A DNA stretch of 31,521 bases from JAVVPO01 sp036655715 (GTDB lineage: Bacteria; Bacillota; Clostridia; Lachnospirales; Cellulosilyticaceae). Each line of letters starts with the position of its first letter. Within the stretch, counting starts at the first letter, position 1. The translations under genes and the position numbers were made by a program. Positions 23,773-31,521 of this stretch are shown here, one piece after another. The notes below the pieces were generated by a model. That model was given only the letters and a program-made list of their open reading frames with translations, searched no databases and was not told where the DNA came from. The stretch covers positions 1 through 31,521 of the forward strand of contig JAVVPO010000021.1 in NCBI GenBank assembly GCA_036655715.1. The letters are read 5' to 3'.

Positions 23773-24439
23773 TGCCCCACACCACCTTTATATATTTTGG
23801 TTCTTTAGGATTAATCTCGATTTTTTCTCTAAGCCTTCTGATATGTACTGCTACAGTATTTTCTGGCGCATAAGCCTCTTCTTGCCATACATTTTCATAA
23901 ATCTGATGAATAGATAGTACGCGTCCCATATGTTTCATGAGGTACACTAAGATTTTATACTCTGTAGGTGTCAGTTTCATCACTTCCCCATCTACCCATA
24001 CTGTATTCTTGTCGGTATCTACACACAGACCTCCGCTCATGAGTACTTGCTCCTGGGTAGTCATGCTTCCAAGTGTTGTATACCTCCTGAGCTGAGACTT
24101 GACTCTCGCTAAGAGTTCTAATGTATTAAACGGCTTAGTCAGATAATCATCTGCCCCAAAATTAAGACCTGCTATCTTATCTGTGTCTTCACTCTTGGCT
24201 GATAAGATAATGATGGGTATATTCTTTTCTTGTCTAATACGTAGTGTGGTAGATAACCCATCAAGCTTTGGCATCATCACATCTAGCAAGATAAGATGCA
24301 CTTCCTGCTTTTCTAATATTTCTAGTGCTTCTAGTCCATTGTAAGCTTTGATCACTCCATAACCTTCCTTCTGAAGATGCAAGGCTAGAGAGTTTACAAT
24401 GGGCTTATCATCATCACAAACCAGTATCGTATACGGCAT
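23747..24439 (-). CDS. OmpR/PhoB-family response regulator
   Basis: 230 residues. The receiver domain (1-120) has the acidic pocket VCDDDK, phosphoacceptor D53 in LLDVMMPKLDG, and the switch lysine in YLTKPF near residue 102. The OmpR-type winged helix (135-230) includes LTPTEYKILVYLMKHMGRVL, ENTVAVHIRRLREKIE and VWGSGYLVEKI. The ATG at 24439 is preferred: CAGGAGGGG ends 6 bases before it, whereas the in-frame ATG at 24460 would place that site inside the gene. It forms an operon with the overlapping kinase gene. It probably controls a remote regulon, since no transporter or resistance gene is adjacent. Confidence 0.92.
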   Translation of the reverse strand: MPYTILVCDDDKPIVNSLALHLQKEGYGVIKAYNGLEALEILEKQEVHLILLDVMMPKLDGLSTTLRIRQEKNIPIIILSAKSEDTDKIAGLNFGADDYLTKPFNTLELLARVKSQLRRYTTLGSMTTQEQVLMSGGLCVDTDKNTVWVDGEVMKLTPTEYKILVYLMKHMGRVLSIHQIYENVWQEEAYAPENTVAVHIRRLREKIEINPKEPKYIKVVWGSGYLVEKI

Positions 24440-24633
24440 GACTTTCCCCTCCTGTTTCATTAGTATTCATTAGGCTTATTATACACGAGATTATTCCCTT
24501 GTTATAAGACTATTTTAATTAGTAAATCTTACAAATAGGTTGGGGGAATTCTTACGGTTTCTTAAGAACTTGCAAAATTAATCTTTATATCCTGTGAGTT
24601 TAACAACACCTAGAAGAACTAATCACCTTTCTT

Positions 24634-24747
24634 AAAGCTACTCATTTAGCAATCAAATGAGTAGCTTTAATCCTAATAAATGTACTCATTTTATCATAAT
24701 CATAATCATTTGGTATGTAAATGATTATGATTATGATAAAATGAGTA
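24634..24747 (+). promoter_or_regulatory. Nested inverted-repeat region and promoter upstream of fic
   Basis: Two perfect inverted repeats, both with 7-base loops: IR1 with 14-base arms (24634-24647 and 24655-24668) and IR2 with 29-base arms (24683-24711 and 24719-24747). The 9-base motif TACTCATTT/AAATGAGTA recurs in all four arms. Each IR2 arm also has tandem ATAATC (or GATTAT) units. IR2 covers a likely promoter, TTGGTA (24710-24715), 16 bases, TATGAT (24732-24737). IR1 lacks a T tract, so it is not a usual terminator. An autoregulatory operator is the best inference. Confidence 0.6.
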
Positions 24748-24769
24748 TATTAAAATAAGAGGTGAGTTA

Positions 24770-25813
24770 ATGAAATCAATTGAAACAAATAAACTAGAGC
24801 ACATGGCATTATCAATGCCTATCGTTAGACTTCTTACCACGATTAACGAGTATAAAGGTAAACAAGATTTATATAAAAAGCAGTCTCCACAAATTTTAAA
24901 AACATTAACTGATGTCGCCATTATCCAAAGTACAGAATCCTCTAATAGAATAGAGGGCATTTATACATCTAACACACGATTGGCTGAACTTATGAGTTAT
25001 AAAACAAACCCCAAAGATAGATCTGAAGGCGAAATTGCAGGCTATCGTGATGTACTAGATATCGTTCATAGTAGTTATGATGCTATCCCTATTAAGTCGT
25101 CTGTTCTACTACAGTTGCACCGAGATTTATATCAATACACTCCTGGTTATGGTGGAAACTATAAAAATACTAATAATGTTATCGAAGAAACCCTTTCAGA
25201 TGGCACAAAATTTATTAGATTTAAACCTGTCGAATCCTTCTGTACCCCTTCTTATATGGAGCAATTATGCAATCAATACGTAAAATATATTAATAATCCA
25301 AACATAGATTCACTAGTTGTTATAGCTAATTTCATCTTAGATTTTCTATGTATTCATCCATTTAATGATGGAAATGGTAGGATGTCTAGATTATTGACTC
25401 TATTACTTTTGTACCAAAATGGTTTTGAAGTAGGTAGATTTATTAGTATAGAAAAGATTATAGAAGATAGTAAAGAAACCTACTATGAAGCCCTTTATAA
25501 ATCTTCTATGTTATGGCATGAACAAGAACATCACTTAGAAATTTGGTTAGAATACTTCTTAGGTGTTATTTTAAGAGCCTATAAAGAATTAGAAACACGT
25601 GTAGGTTCTGTCACCCAAACAAAAGGTAATAAAAGCGAACGCGTTGAACGGATTATTGTAAACAAACTTGGGTACTTTACGAAAGATGAGATCCGAAATA
25701 TGTGTCCTGACATCGCACACCCTACTATCAATAGAGTATTTGATAAGCTACGTGATGAAAAAAAGATAGAAGCAGTTGGTAAAGGCAGAAATACTAAGTG
25801 GAAAAATCTATAA
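24770..25813 (+). CDS. Fic family protein (AMP-transferase) with C-terminal winged-helix domain
   Basis: 347 residues with the canonical active site HPFNDGNGRMSR (196-207), whose His is needed for AMP transfer to a hydroxyl of a target protein. An inhibitory-helix motif of the (S/T)xxxE(G/N) type lies N-terminal to it: SNRIEG (58-63). This makes it a self-inhibited class II Fic protein. The DUF4172-like region before the Fic core (IVHSSYDAIPIKSSVLLQLH) is typical. Residues 285-347 look like a winged helix (VERIIVNKLGYFTKDEIRNM, HPTINRVFDKLRDEKKIEAV), suited to binding DNA. It stands alone, with no antitoxin gene, and has an AGAGGTG ribosome site. The elaborate inverted repeats directly upstream suggest that it regulates itself. 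The target protein is unknown. Confidence 0.9.
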   Translation: MKSIETNKLEHMALSMPIVRLLTTINEYKGKQDLYKKQSPQILKTLTDVAIIQSTESSNRIEGIYTSNTRLAELMSYKTNPKDRSEGEIAGYRDVLDIVHSSYDAIPIKSSVLLQLHRDLYQYTPGYGGNYKNTNNVIEETLSDGTKFIRFKPVESFCTPSYMEQLCNQYVKYINNPNIDSLVVIANFILDFLCIHPFNDGNGRMSRLLTLLLLYQNGFEVGRFISIEKIIEDSKETYYEALYKSSMLWHEQEHHLEIWLEYFLGVILRAYKELETRVGSVTQTKGNKSERVERIIVNKLGYFTKDEIRNMCPDIAHPTINRVFDKLRDEKKIEAVGKGRNTKWKNL

Positions 25814-25834
25814 CGAACCCCTGCACACCATTAC

Positions 25835-26044
25835 CCAAGCAAAAATCCCCTTAGGAAGAGGCCAAAGCTTTCCTAAGGGGATTTGGGGCNNNNNNNNNNN
25901 NNNNNNNNNNNNNNNNNNNNNNNNNNNNNNNNNNNNNNNNNNNNNNNNNNNNNNNNNNNNNNNNNNNNNNNNNNNNNNNNNNNNNNNNNCCAAGCAAAAA
26001 TCCCCTTAGGAAGAGGCCAAAGCTTTCCTAAGGGGATTTGGGGC
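25835..26044. repeat. 55-base direct repeat flanking a 100-N run, containing a palindromic terminator
   Basis: 25835-25889 and 25990-26044 are identical over exactly 55 bases, with 100 N between (25890-25989). As at 15189 this looks like a contig overlap left unmerged. Each copy holds a perfect 15-base stem (25843-25857 with 25870-25884 in the first). That stem is the shared terminator of the convergent fic and eutH genes. Confidence 0.85.
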
Positions 26045-26083
26045 GTGTAAATTTATATCAGTTTAGTATAACGATACAAAGGA

Positions 26084-27166
26084 CTAATTAGCTTTATTTC
26101 TCTCCTGATAAGTACAAAGTCCATAAGCTAACCCTATACTTAGTACGCCACCAGCCAGCTTAGATATGATAAATGGCATCACCATGGTATCTGCCATGGT
26201 ATTCACAAAGGCTAACTGCCCACCAAATACAAAGGCCCCACTAATGCCAAAGGCTGCTGCCATGACTTTTCCTTTGGCATTCATGTTGTGGAACTGACTA
26301 AAGAGAAGCAAATTACTTGCTAAATTTCCAATAAGTCCTGTCACTGTCGCTTCGTTCACTTGAAGTATATTTCCTACTTTAGTTAATGGTTTCTTCAGGG
26401 CTTTACTCAGTACTTTAAGCATTGGGTAAGCTCCTGCTAGAAAGAGTCCTATCTTCACCACAATAAGTGCTGCTTCTTGTAGACCTAAAAGTGGTGTTTC
26501 TATTCCAAGTACTGATGTAGCTCCAATCAAGATAAGTCCCAGTATACTAAGCACCACAATCCCCTTACTTATCACGCTAAAACACTTAATCGTCCCATTA
26601 GGTTTCCACAATATAAATACACCTAACAGTATGACAAGCACCATGATCGGTAGCATATTAGCCATCAAGATGCTAAAGGGTATCCCTTGCACTAATCCGC
26701 CCACTAGACTTCCAAAAGGTATACAGATAATCCCTATGACCAATCCTTGCAAGAACTCTGTCATATCTTCCTTATGAATCATCCCGAGTGCTACAGGTAT
26801 GGAAAAGCTTAATGTTGCTCCTAGGTTAGAAGCCAATATAATCCCTGAGAATAATCCCATCTCATCACTTCCTGCTAGAGAGGTTCCCAACTGGAAACCT
26901 CCCATATCCACTGCAAGCAAACTAGTTGGCAAGATAGAAGCATCCATATGCAGTAACTCTGCTAATGGCTTTGTCACTTCTAAGATACCATCTGATAACA
27001 AAGGCACCAATACGAAAATTCCTATCATATTAAGAGCCAATGAACCTATAGACTTAACTCCTGCTTCAAACTCACTACCTAGTCCAAACTTATTGTCTAA
27101 TAAATAATCTATGCCACCTAATACCAAAAAGATAGCTATCACAATAAAAATTCCTTGTGTAATCAT
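26084..27166 (-). CDS. eutH: EutH-like ethanolamine permease
   Basis: 360 residues, a polytopic membrane protein with about ten hydrophobic segments from the first residues on. The family phrases are clear: LLAVDMGGFQLGTSLAGSDE, ASNLGATLSFSIPVALGMI, MLPIMVLVILLGVFI, and NEATVTGLIGNLASNLLLFS. EutH helps ethanolamine enter cells for the eut catabolic pathway. No other eut gene (ammonia-lyase, microcompartment shell, regulator) is in the window. It starts only 8 bases after the topB stop, so it is co-transcribed with topoisomerase III, an odd partner. As an orphan it may serve a different substrate or a remote eut locus. Confidence 0.9.
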   Translation of the reverse strand: MITQGIFIVIAIFLVLGGIDYLLDNKFGLGSEFEAGVKSIGSLALNMIGIFVLVPLLSDGILEVTKPLAELLHMDASILPTSLLAVDMGGFQLGTSLAGSDEMGLFSGIILASNLGATLSFSIPVALGMIHKEDMTEFLQGLVIGIICIPFGSLVGGLVQGIPFSILMANMLPIMVLVILLGVFILWKPNGTIKCFSVISKGIVVLSILGLILIGATSVLGIETPLLGLQEAALIVVKIGLFLAGAYPMLKVLSKALKKPLTKVGNILQVNEATVTGLIGNLASNLLLFSQFHNMNAKGKVMAAAFGISGAFVFGGQLAFVNTMADTMVMPFIISKLAGGVLSIGLAYGLCTYQERNKAN

Positions 27167-27174
27167 GTTGTCCC

Positions 27175-29343
27175 CTATTTCTTTAGCTTAGCAAATGCAT
27201 CTGCAAATGCGAAGTTTCCTTCCTCTTCTTTTTGTTGTTCTTTCATAAATTTTTGAACTGATTTCTTATCTACTTTTCCTGGGCTATTTCTATATTTCTT
27301 ATTGAAAGAGTCTACCTTTTCTCTAAATGTACACGTTGTACAAACATAGATCTGGCCTGCTCCTTCTCCTCTTATCTCTAACCTCTTATGACACTGTGGG
27401 CAGCGTGTATTCGTAAATTTACTTACTGTCTCTTTGTGTCCACAGTCTCTATCTTGGCATACGTACATCTTACCATGCTTGCCTTTTACTTCTAGCAGAT
27501 GTTTGCCACAATCTGGGCAACGTTTGCCTGTCATATTATCATGAGTGTATTTGTCTGTACTACCTTTTACATCATTTACAAGTTTTGCACTATACGCTCT
27601 CATACGGGTTGTAAAATCTTTTGGATTTTGTTTTCCACGGCTAATAAGGTCTAGTTCCTTTTCCCATTTAGCTGTAAGAAGTGGAGACTTCAGATCTGCT
27701 GGTACTAAGTCTATGAGCTGTGTCCCTTTTGAAGTGGGTACTACAGCATTTCCATTTTTCTCAACATAGAACATATTGTAGAGTTTCTCAATAATATCTG
27801 CACGTGTAGCTACTGTCCCGATACCACCGGTCTCATCTAGTGTCTTGGCTGAGTCTTTATCTACACTGACATATTTGTGCGGATTCTCCATAGCTGATAA
27901 AAGTGTTGCTTCTGTAAAGCGTGATGGTGGTTTAGTCATGAGTCTATCTAGGTTCACGTTAAGTACTTTAAGTACTTCACCTTCTGATACAGCAGGTAAC
28001 TCTTGGTCTTCTTTTTCTTCATCTGTCTCAAAGTCTTCTCTATCGTAAACCATCTTCCAGCCTTTTGCTGTGATCTGCTTACCTTTAGCCTGGAACTTTT
28101 CTTCGCCAACAGTGGCTTCTATCGTTGTTTGCTTATATTCACATGGAGGAAGTAATACACTTAGGAAGCGTTTGATAACAAGATCATAGACTTTTCTTTC
28201 ATCATTACTTAAGTTTGCAAGTGTTACAGACTCTTCTGTTGGGATGATCGCATGGTGATCTGATACTTTCGTACTATCTACAAAGCTCTTATTAGGTTTG
28301 ATACCCTTAGCTAAGATTTCATTAGCACTTGCTCTATATGATCCTATTGCAATTTCTTTTAATCTATCTCTAAGTGTTGGCACTATGTCCTCGGAAATAT
28401 ATCTTGAATCCGTTCTTGGATAAGTGAGTACTTTGTGGTTCTCATAAAGTCTTTGCATGATAGATAAAGTTTCTTTAGGACTATATCCAAAGAGTTTATT
28501 AGCATCTCTTTGAAGCTCTGTTAAGTCATATAAAGAAGGCGCATATTGTTTTTTAGGTGCTGTTTTAACACTTGTTACTTTTGCATCTCTTCCTTCTATT
28601 TTGGCTACTAATTGCTTGGCTAACTCTTCATTATAAATACTCTTTCCTTGTTTCCCTTGATAGGCTAGGTTGAATCCTTTTACTTTGATACCTAAATTAA
28701 AGTAGGGTACCGGCTTAAAGTTTTTGATTTCTTCTTCTCTTGCTACAATCATCGCAAGTGTTGCAGATTGTACACGCCCTGCTGATAATTGCGCATTATA
28801 CTTACAAGTAAGAGCACGTGTTACATTAAGTCCCACAATCCAGTCACCTTCCGCACGGCATACCGCTGCTTTGAAGAGATTTTCATATTGCGCTGCTGGT
28901 TTAAGTGACTTAAAGCCTTCAAGTATTGCTTTATCTGTTACAGAAGAAATCCAAAGTCTCTTCATAGGTTTTTTTGCCCCTGCTTTTTCGATAATCCATC
29001 TCGCAACAAGCTCTCCCTCACGCCCAGCATCTGTTGCGATAACGATTTCTGTTACATCTTTGCGGTGAAGTAATTCTTTACACACCCCAAACTGCTTACC
29101 GCCACCTTTTAGGACTACAAGCTTCATACGTTCTGGTAGCATAGGCAGGGTCTCCATACTCCAAGTCTTGTATTTATTGTCATAAGCCTCTGGATCAGCT
29201 AAGCCAACTAAGTGCCCAAGCGCCCAAGTTACGATATAATTTGTTCCTTCTATATAGCCATTTTTCTTTTGATTACATTTCAATACTCTCGCTATATCTC
29301 TAGCCACACTTGGCTTTTCTGCTAGTACTAGTATTTTTGACAT
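27175..29343 (-). CDS. topB: DNA topoisomerase III
   Basis: 722 residues from the ATG at 29343, which has AAAGGAGA upstream; an in-frame ATG at 29391 would add 16 non-family residues. A type IA topoisomerase: the TOPRIM domain with LAEKPSVARDIARVL (E9) and IATDAGREGELVARWI (105-120), and the active-site tyrosine Y308 in VLTYPRTDSRYIS. SAGRVQSATL and the late ETGGIGTVATRADIIEKL complete the core. The C-terminus has two zinc-ribbon-like cysteine sets, CPDCGKHLLE...CQDRDC and CPQCHKRLE...CTTC. It removes negative supercoils and resolves recombination or replication intermediates. eutH follows in the same transcript. Being fairly short and solitary, it is more likely a chromosomal TopB than a plasmid TraE type. 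Confidence 0.94.
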   Translation of the reverse strand: MSKILVLAEKPSVARDIARVLKCNQKKNGYIEGTNYIVTWALGHLVGLADPEAYDNKYKTWSMETLPMLPERMKLVVLKGGGKQFGVCKELLHRKDVTEIVIATDAGREGELVARWIIEKAGAKKPMKRLWISSVTDKAILEGFKSLKPAAQYENLFKAAVCRAEGDWIVGLNVTRALTCKYNAQLSAGRVQSATLAMIVAREEEIKNFKPVPYFNLGIKVKGFNLAYQGKQGKSIYNEELAKQLVAKIEGRDAKVTSVKTAPKKQYAPSLYDLTELQRDANKLFGYSPKETLSIMQRLYENHKVLTYPRTDSRYISEDIVPTLRDRLKEIAIGSYRASANEILAKGIKPNKSFVDSTKVSDHHAIIPTEESVTLANLSNDERKVYDLVIKRFLSVLLPPCEYKQTTIEATVGEEKFQAKGKQITAKGWKMVYDREDFETDEEKEDQELPAVSEGEVLKVLNVNLDRLMTKPPSRFTEATLLSAMENPHKYVSVDKDSAKTLDETGGIGTVATRADIIEKLYNMFYVEKNGNAVVPTSKGTQLIDLVPADLKSPLLTAKWEKELDLISRGKQNPKDFTTRMRAYSAKLVNDVKGSTDKYTHDNMTGKRCPDCGKHLLEVKGKHGKMYVCQDRDCGHKETVSKFTNTRCPQCHKRLEIRGEGAGQIYVCTTCTFREKVDSFNKKYRNSPGKVDKKSVQKFMKEQQKEEEGNFAFADAFAKLKK

Positions 29344-29400
29344 GTTTATGTCTCCTTTATTGGTTAAGAGGTTATTCACTCTATCACTCATTTTAGATTT

Positions 29401-29429
29401 ATTATAGCCTATCGGTATATAAAATGAAA
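29401..29429 (-). promoter_or_regulatory. Candidate promoter of the topB-eutH operon
   Basis: On the minus strand a perfect -10 TATAAT (29401-29406) with a weak -35 TTTCAT (29424-29429) at 17-base spacing, about 58 bases before the topB ATG. Confidence 0.45.
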
Positions 29430-29431
29430 GC

Positions 29432-29457
29432 CTTGCTAGGAGAACCTAGCAAGGCGC
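29432..29457. terminator. Small perfect hairpin upstream of topB
   Basis: GCCTTGCTAGG paired with CCTAGCAAGGC around a 4-base loop. On the minus strand it is followed by TTTCATTTT, so it may act as a backup terminator of the upstream operon. Confidence 0.55.
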
Positions 29458-29563
29458 TGTTATACTTATTTTTCTATTTGTCCCTTTATAGCTGTAAACG
29501 GGCTGCTGGTATTTTCTTAATAGCATTACTAACATTTATAGTACTACTTACCGAAAAAATCGC

Positions 29564-29607
29564 AAAAAAATAGTAGCCCCGTTCGCAATGGCAAGCTACT
29601 GTTTTTT
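29564..29607 (-). terminator. Terminator of the ABC/CPBP operon
   Basis: AGTAGC and GCTACT arms with A-rich and T-rich ends on both sides; on the minus strand it finishes in a run of seven T. It lies about 35 bases past the CPBP gene. Confidence 0.7.
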
Positions 29608-29639
29608 TACATAAAATTAAATTTTTTCACTTAGCAAGT

Positions 29640-30248
29640 TTAAAGCATCCCAAAAGCTTCTACCATCGCAAGAATTAAATTTCCTAACCCATGTACTAGC
29701 CAAGCTGGTATAATAGAGCCACCTGACCCCTTTTCTGTTAGATAACCCAAAAGCCATCCACTAAATCCGGTAATCAAAACAATTATTATTGCCTTGATAG
29801 GCGTCGTTACTACAAAAAAGAGCACGCCATGTAAGAGTCCAAATAAGAATCCCTGAATGAGATTACCTACTTTAAATCCCCATTTATTACATAATCTTTT
29901 ACTCAAAAAACCTCTAAAAAATATTTCTTCTGATAATCCCGTTTGTATCATAGCAAAAAAGAATACTGGCACTAATGCAGTCCAACCTTGCCCTGCATAT
30001 GAACTCTGCACAGTAACACCTTTTGGTATGAGATAGGGTACTAAAAATAGTTGAGATATAATACATGACATAATAAATATAGTAGTACAAATACTAATCT
30101 TCTTTAAATCTCCATGCACTTTTTTTAATCCTATCCAAGAAAAAAAGCTTTCCTTTTTCCTACCTGTACATAGCCACCAAACAAAAGGTATACATGCAAA
30201 GCTTAACACTTGACAAATAGCCCCCCACATTAACCCTAAAATATCCAC
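29640..30248 (-). CDS. CPBP-family intramembrane metalloprotease (CAAX-like)
   Basis: 202 residues and about five or six membrane segments. The family's catalytic pieces are present: SEEIFFRGF (the EExxxR motif), a His in LFGLLHGVLFF, and a second conserved His in PAWLVHGLGNL. Relatives are the CAAX-processing Rce1-type proteases and bacterial proteins that process or protect against peptides. Start GTG with GGGGAGG 7 bases before it; 28 bases behind the permease stop. Together with the gntR, ATPase and permease genes it forms one operon, suggesting a stress- or antimicrobial-peptide-related unit (inference). Confidence 0.87.
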   Translation of the reverse strand: MDILGLMWGAICQVLSFACIPFVWWLCTGRKKESFFSWIGLKKVHGDLKKISICTTIFIMSCIISQLFLVPYLIPKGVTVQSSYAGQGWTALVPVFFFAMIQTGLSEEIFFRGFLSKRLCNKWGFKVGNLIQGFLFGLLHGVLFFVVTTPIKAIIIVLITGFSGWLLGYLTEKGSGGSIIPAWLVHGLGNLILAMVEAFGML

Positions 30249-30276
30249 TTTATATCCTCCCCGTAAATTATCATAT

Positions 30277-30772
30277 CTACTCTAAATTTAGATGCTTATT
30301 CAAAATATAATTAGTTACTTCAAATAATCCTACNNNNNNNNNNNNNNNNNNNNNNNNNNNNNNNNNNNNNNNNNNNNNNNNNNNNNNNNNNNNNNNNNNN
30401 NNNNNNNNNNNNNNNNNNNNNNNNNNNNNNNNNACCACTTAAAATAACCCAAGTAGTCGCTACTATCATTTTAGAGGCTATCAAACTTCTTGTCTTTACA
30501 GGTAAGGTAAACATCAAATACCCTTCATCTGATAAAAGACTCTTTTGAAAACGCTGTATCGTTACGACTAAAGTTATTACCCCTAACGCCATAAATAATG
30601 CTACTAATGCAATAGTTGCAAAGTCTCCGATTCTATTTAGTTCTTCAAAAAGCTCCTGACTACTTCTTCCAAAAAATCTTTGTACTAATGCTACAATCAA
30701 AATAGCTCCGTACAGTGGTAAAAATGTTCTTCCTGTCGCCTTAAACTCATATTTAATCAATTTCCCTAGCAT
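30277..30772 (-). CDS. ABC transporter permease (ABC-2-like), interrupted by an assembly gap
   Basis: The first 113 residues are visible before the N run: an amphipathic start MLGKLIKYEFKATGRTFLPL, a TM segment YGAILIVALVQRFF, a second TM ATIALVALFMALGVITLVVT, and the conserved EGYLMFTLPVKTRSLIASK, typical of permeases paired with YtrB-like ATPases. Beyond the gap the frame does not continue if exactly 100 bases are assumed. The frame reading VGLFEVTNYILNKHLNLE and then TAG (30277-30279) looks like a proper permease C-terminus. The real gap therefore must not be 100 in phase, and roughly 100 or more residues are likely missing. The start overlaps the ATPase gene end by 7 bases. Confidence 0.8.
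30334..30433. other. Assembly gap (100 N) within the permease gene
   Basis: No shared flanks of any length, so sequence is truly missing. The permease is expected to be 200-290 residues, which means about 250 to 550 bases are absent. Confidence 0.75.
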
Positions 30773-31464
30773 TTGAATACCTCCCTAAATAATGCATCAA
30801 TAGATTGACCCTTCTCTGCTCTGATATCATCTACATTCCCTTGTAACTTAACTTCTCCATATCCTAAGAAGATGATATCATCACAAATGTTTTCTACTTC
30901 TTGAATAAGATGTGTTGCAATAAGTACTGAACTATCCTCTTGATAATTCTTGATAATCGTATTTAAGATATAATCTCTAGCCGCTGGGTCTACTCCGCCT
31001 ATTGGTTCATCCAGTATATAAAGTTTAGCTTTCCTAGACATCACTAAGATGAGTTGAACCTTTTCTTTCGTTCCTTTAGATAGCGTCTTTAATTTGCTGT
31101 CTTCATCTATTTTCAATACCCCTAGCATTTCTTTTGCTTTACCCCTATCGAAATCTTCGTAGAAATCACTGAAGAATCCTAATAAGTCTTTGACCTTCAT
31201 CCAGTCATTAAGGTATGTTCTTTCTGGCAGATAGGAGATAATCTTTTTGGTCTCTATACCTAGTGTCTTACCTGCCACTATAATCTCTCCACTAGTTGGC
31301 TGAAGTAACCCGTTAATGAGTTTAATCATCGTACTCTTACCACTACCATTAGGTCCTAGTAGTCCTACCACTTTCCCTGGTGCTATGGTTAAGCTGACAT
31401 TTTTAAGTGCTTCTTTGTTGCCGTATGTCTTACTCACATTCTTAAGTTCTAATATATTATTCAT
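30766..31464 (-). CDS. ABC transporter ATP-binding protein
   Basis: 232 residues, a complete nucleotide-binding domain: Walker A LLGPNGSGKSTM (about 34-45), Q-loop replaced by SYLPERTYLN, signature LSKGTKEKVQL (in place of LSGGQ), Walker B KLYILDEPIGGVDPAAR and the switch His in LIATHLIQEV. The LSKG signature and short size fit the YtrB/EcsA-like group that works with two small permeases. The ATG overlaps the TAA of the upstream gntR gene, and its own stop overlaps the permease start, so the genes are translationally coupled. It would power export of a lipid, peptide or drug, or act in envelope stress; the substrate is unknown. Confidence 0.91.
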   Translation of the reverse strand: MNNILELKNVSKTYGNKEALKNVSLTIAPGKVVGLLGPNGSGKSTMIKLINGLLQPTSGEIIVAGKTLGIETKKIISYLPERTYLNDWMKVKDLLGFFSDFYEDFDRGKAKEMLGVLKIDEDSKLKTLSKGTKEKVQLILVMSRKAKLYILDEPIGGVDPAARDYILNTIIKNYQEDSSVLIATHLIQEVENICDDIIFLGYGEVKLQGNVDDIRAEKGQSIDALFREVFKC

Positions 31465-31520
31465 TATTTCATCCCCTCCAAATAATTGTGTATAAGAGTC
31501 GTAAGTTCTTCCTGCTTATA
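31464..31520 (-). CDS. YtrA-type GntR regulator, C-terminal end only
   Basis: 18 codons at the window edge read YKQEELTTLIHNYLEGMK and stop at TAA, which overlaps the ATG of the ABC ATPase gene (TAATG). The sequence matches the C-terminal helix typical of short YtrA-like GntR regulators, which repress the downstream ABC operon. Most of the gene lies outside the window. Confidence 0.65.
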   Translation of the reverse strand, partial: YKQEELTTLIHNYLEGMK

Positions 31521-31521
31521 T

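Noticed and set aside
21622..24439. Vancomycin-resistance VanRS system
   Set aside because: The kinase layout is only loosely VanS-like and no vanH, vanA, vanX or other resistance gene is adjacent, so only a generic two-component call is justified.
24634..24668. Ordinary terminator between the response regulator and fic
   Set aside because: The stem is perfect, but neither strand has a T tract after it, and both neighbouring genes are transcribed away from it.
24706..24960. Minus-strand 84-codon frame overlapping the start of fic
   Set aside because: It lies across the perfect palindrome and the coding strand of a clearly real gene; it is a shadow frame.

Overview
The window is low-GC DNA from a spore-forming Gram-positive anaerobe of the class Clostridia. 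Three things point there: spore-coat and sporulation genes (SPOCS/LysM protein, YabG protease, CotS-type kinase-like protein), an iron-dependent alcohol dehydrogenase, and Gram-positive style strong Shine-Dalgarno sites with GTG/TTG starts. The overall look suggests Lachnospirales (Cellulosilyticum-like), but that placement is inference. The sequence is a scaffold with four runs of exactly 100 N. Two of them are flanked by the same 55 bases on both sides and are probably not real gaps.

Layout. 1-1.4 kb: an alcohol dehydrogenase on the plus strand with a possible Rex site. 1.4-9.4 kb: a minus-strand block of sporulation genes (SPOCS-LysM, yabG, CotS family) interleaved with a phosphohexomutase and two unrecognised membrane-anchored proteins; each main transcript ends in a clear hairpin terminator. 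9.5-14.1 kb: a DUF4340 protein converging on the CCA-adding enzyme, then a GntR-family regulator (broken by a gap), a fructose-6-phosphate aldolase/transaldolase-like gene, and a small lipoprotein. 14.1-17.7 kb: L-asparaginase and a Cas4/RecB-like nuclease fused to an Fe-S DinG/XPD-type helicase.

17.8-21.6 kb is the accessory and decayed part. It holds an intact Rpn-type PD-(D/E)XK nuclease, two gene remnants, a 43-base terminator repeat in two copies, a sigma-V/RsiV-like stress-response pair with a recognisable ECF promoter, and a decayed MNT-nucleotidyltransferase/HI0074 (MntA-HepT type) module directly behind a two-component system. 21.6-25.8 kb: the two-component system, then a Fic AMP-transferase with a C-terminal DNA-binding domain, preceded by an elaborate nested inverted-repeat region. 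26-31.5 kb: an orphan EutH transporter 8 bases behind topoisomerase III, then a YtrA-type gntR / ABC ATPase / ABC permease / CPBP protease operon running off the right end.

I see no CRISPR array, no rRNA or tRNA gene, no complete insertion sequence and no prophage. The most interesting unexplained signal is the fic upstream region: four copies of a 9-base motif arranged as two inverted repeats, one of which overlaps the likely promoter. No clearly new multi-gene system is evident.
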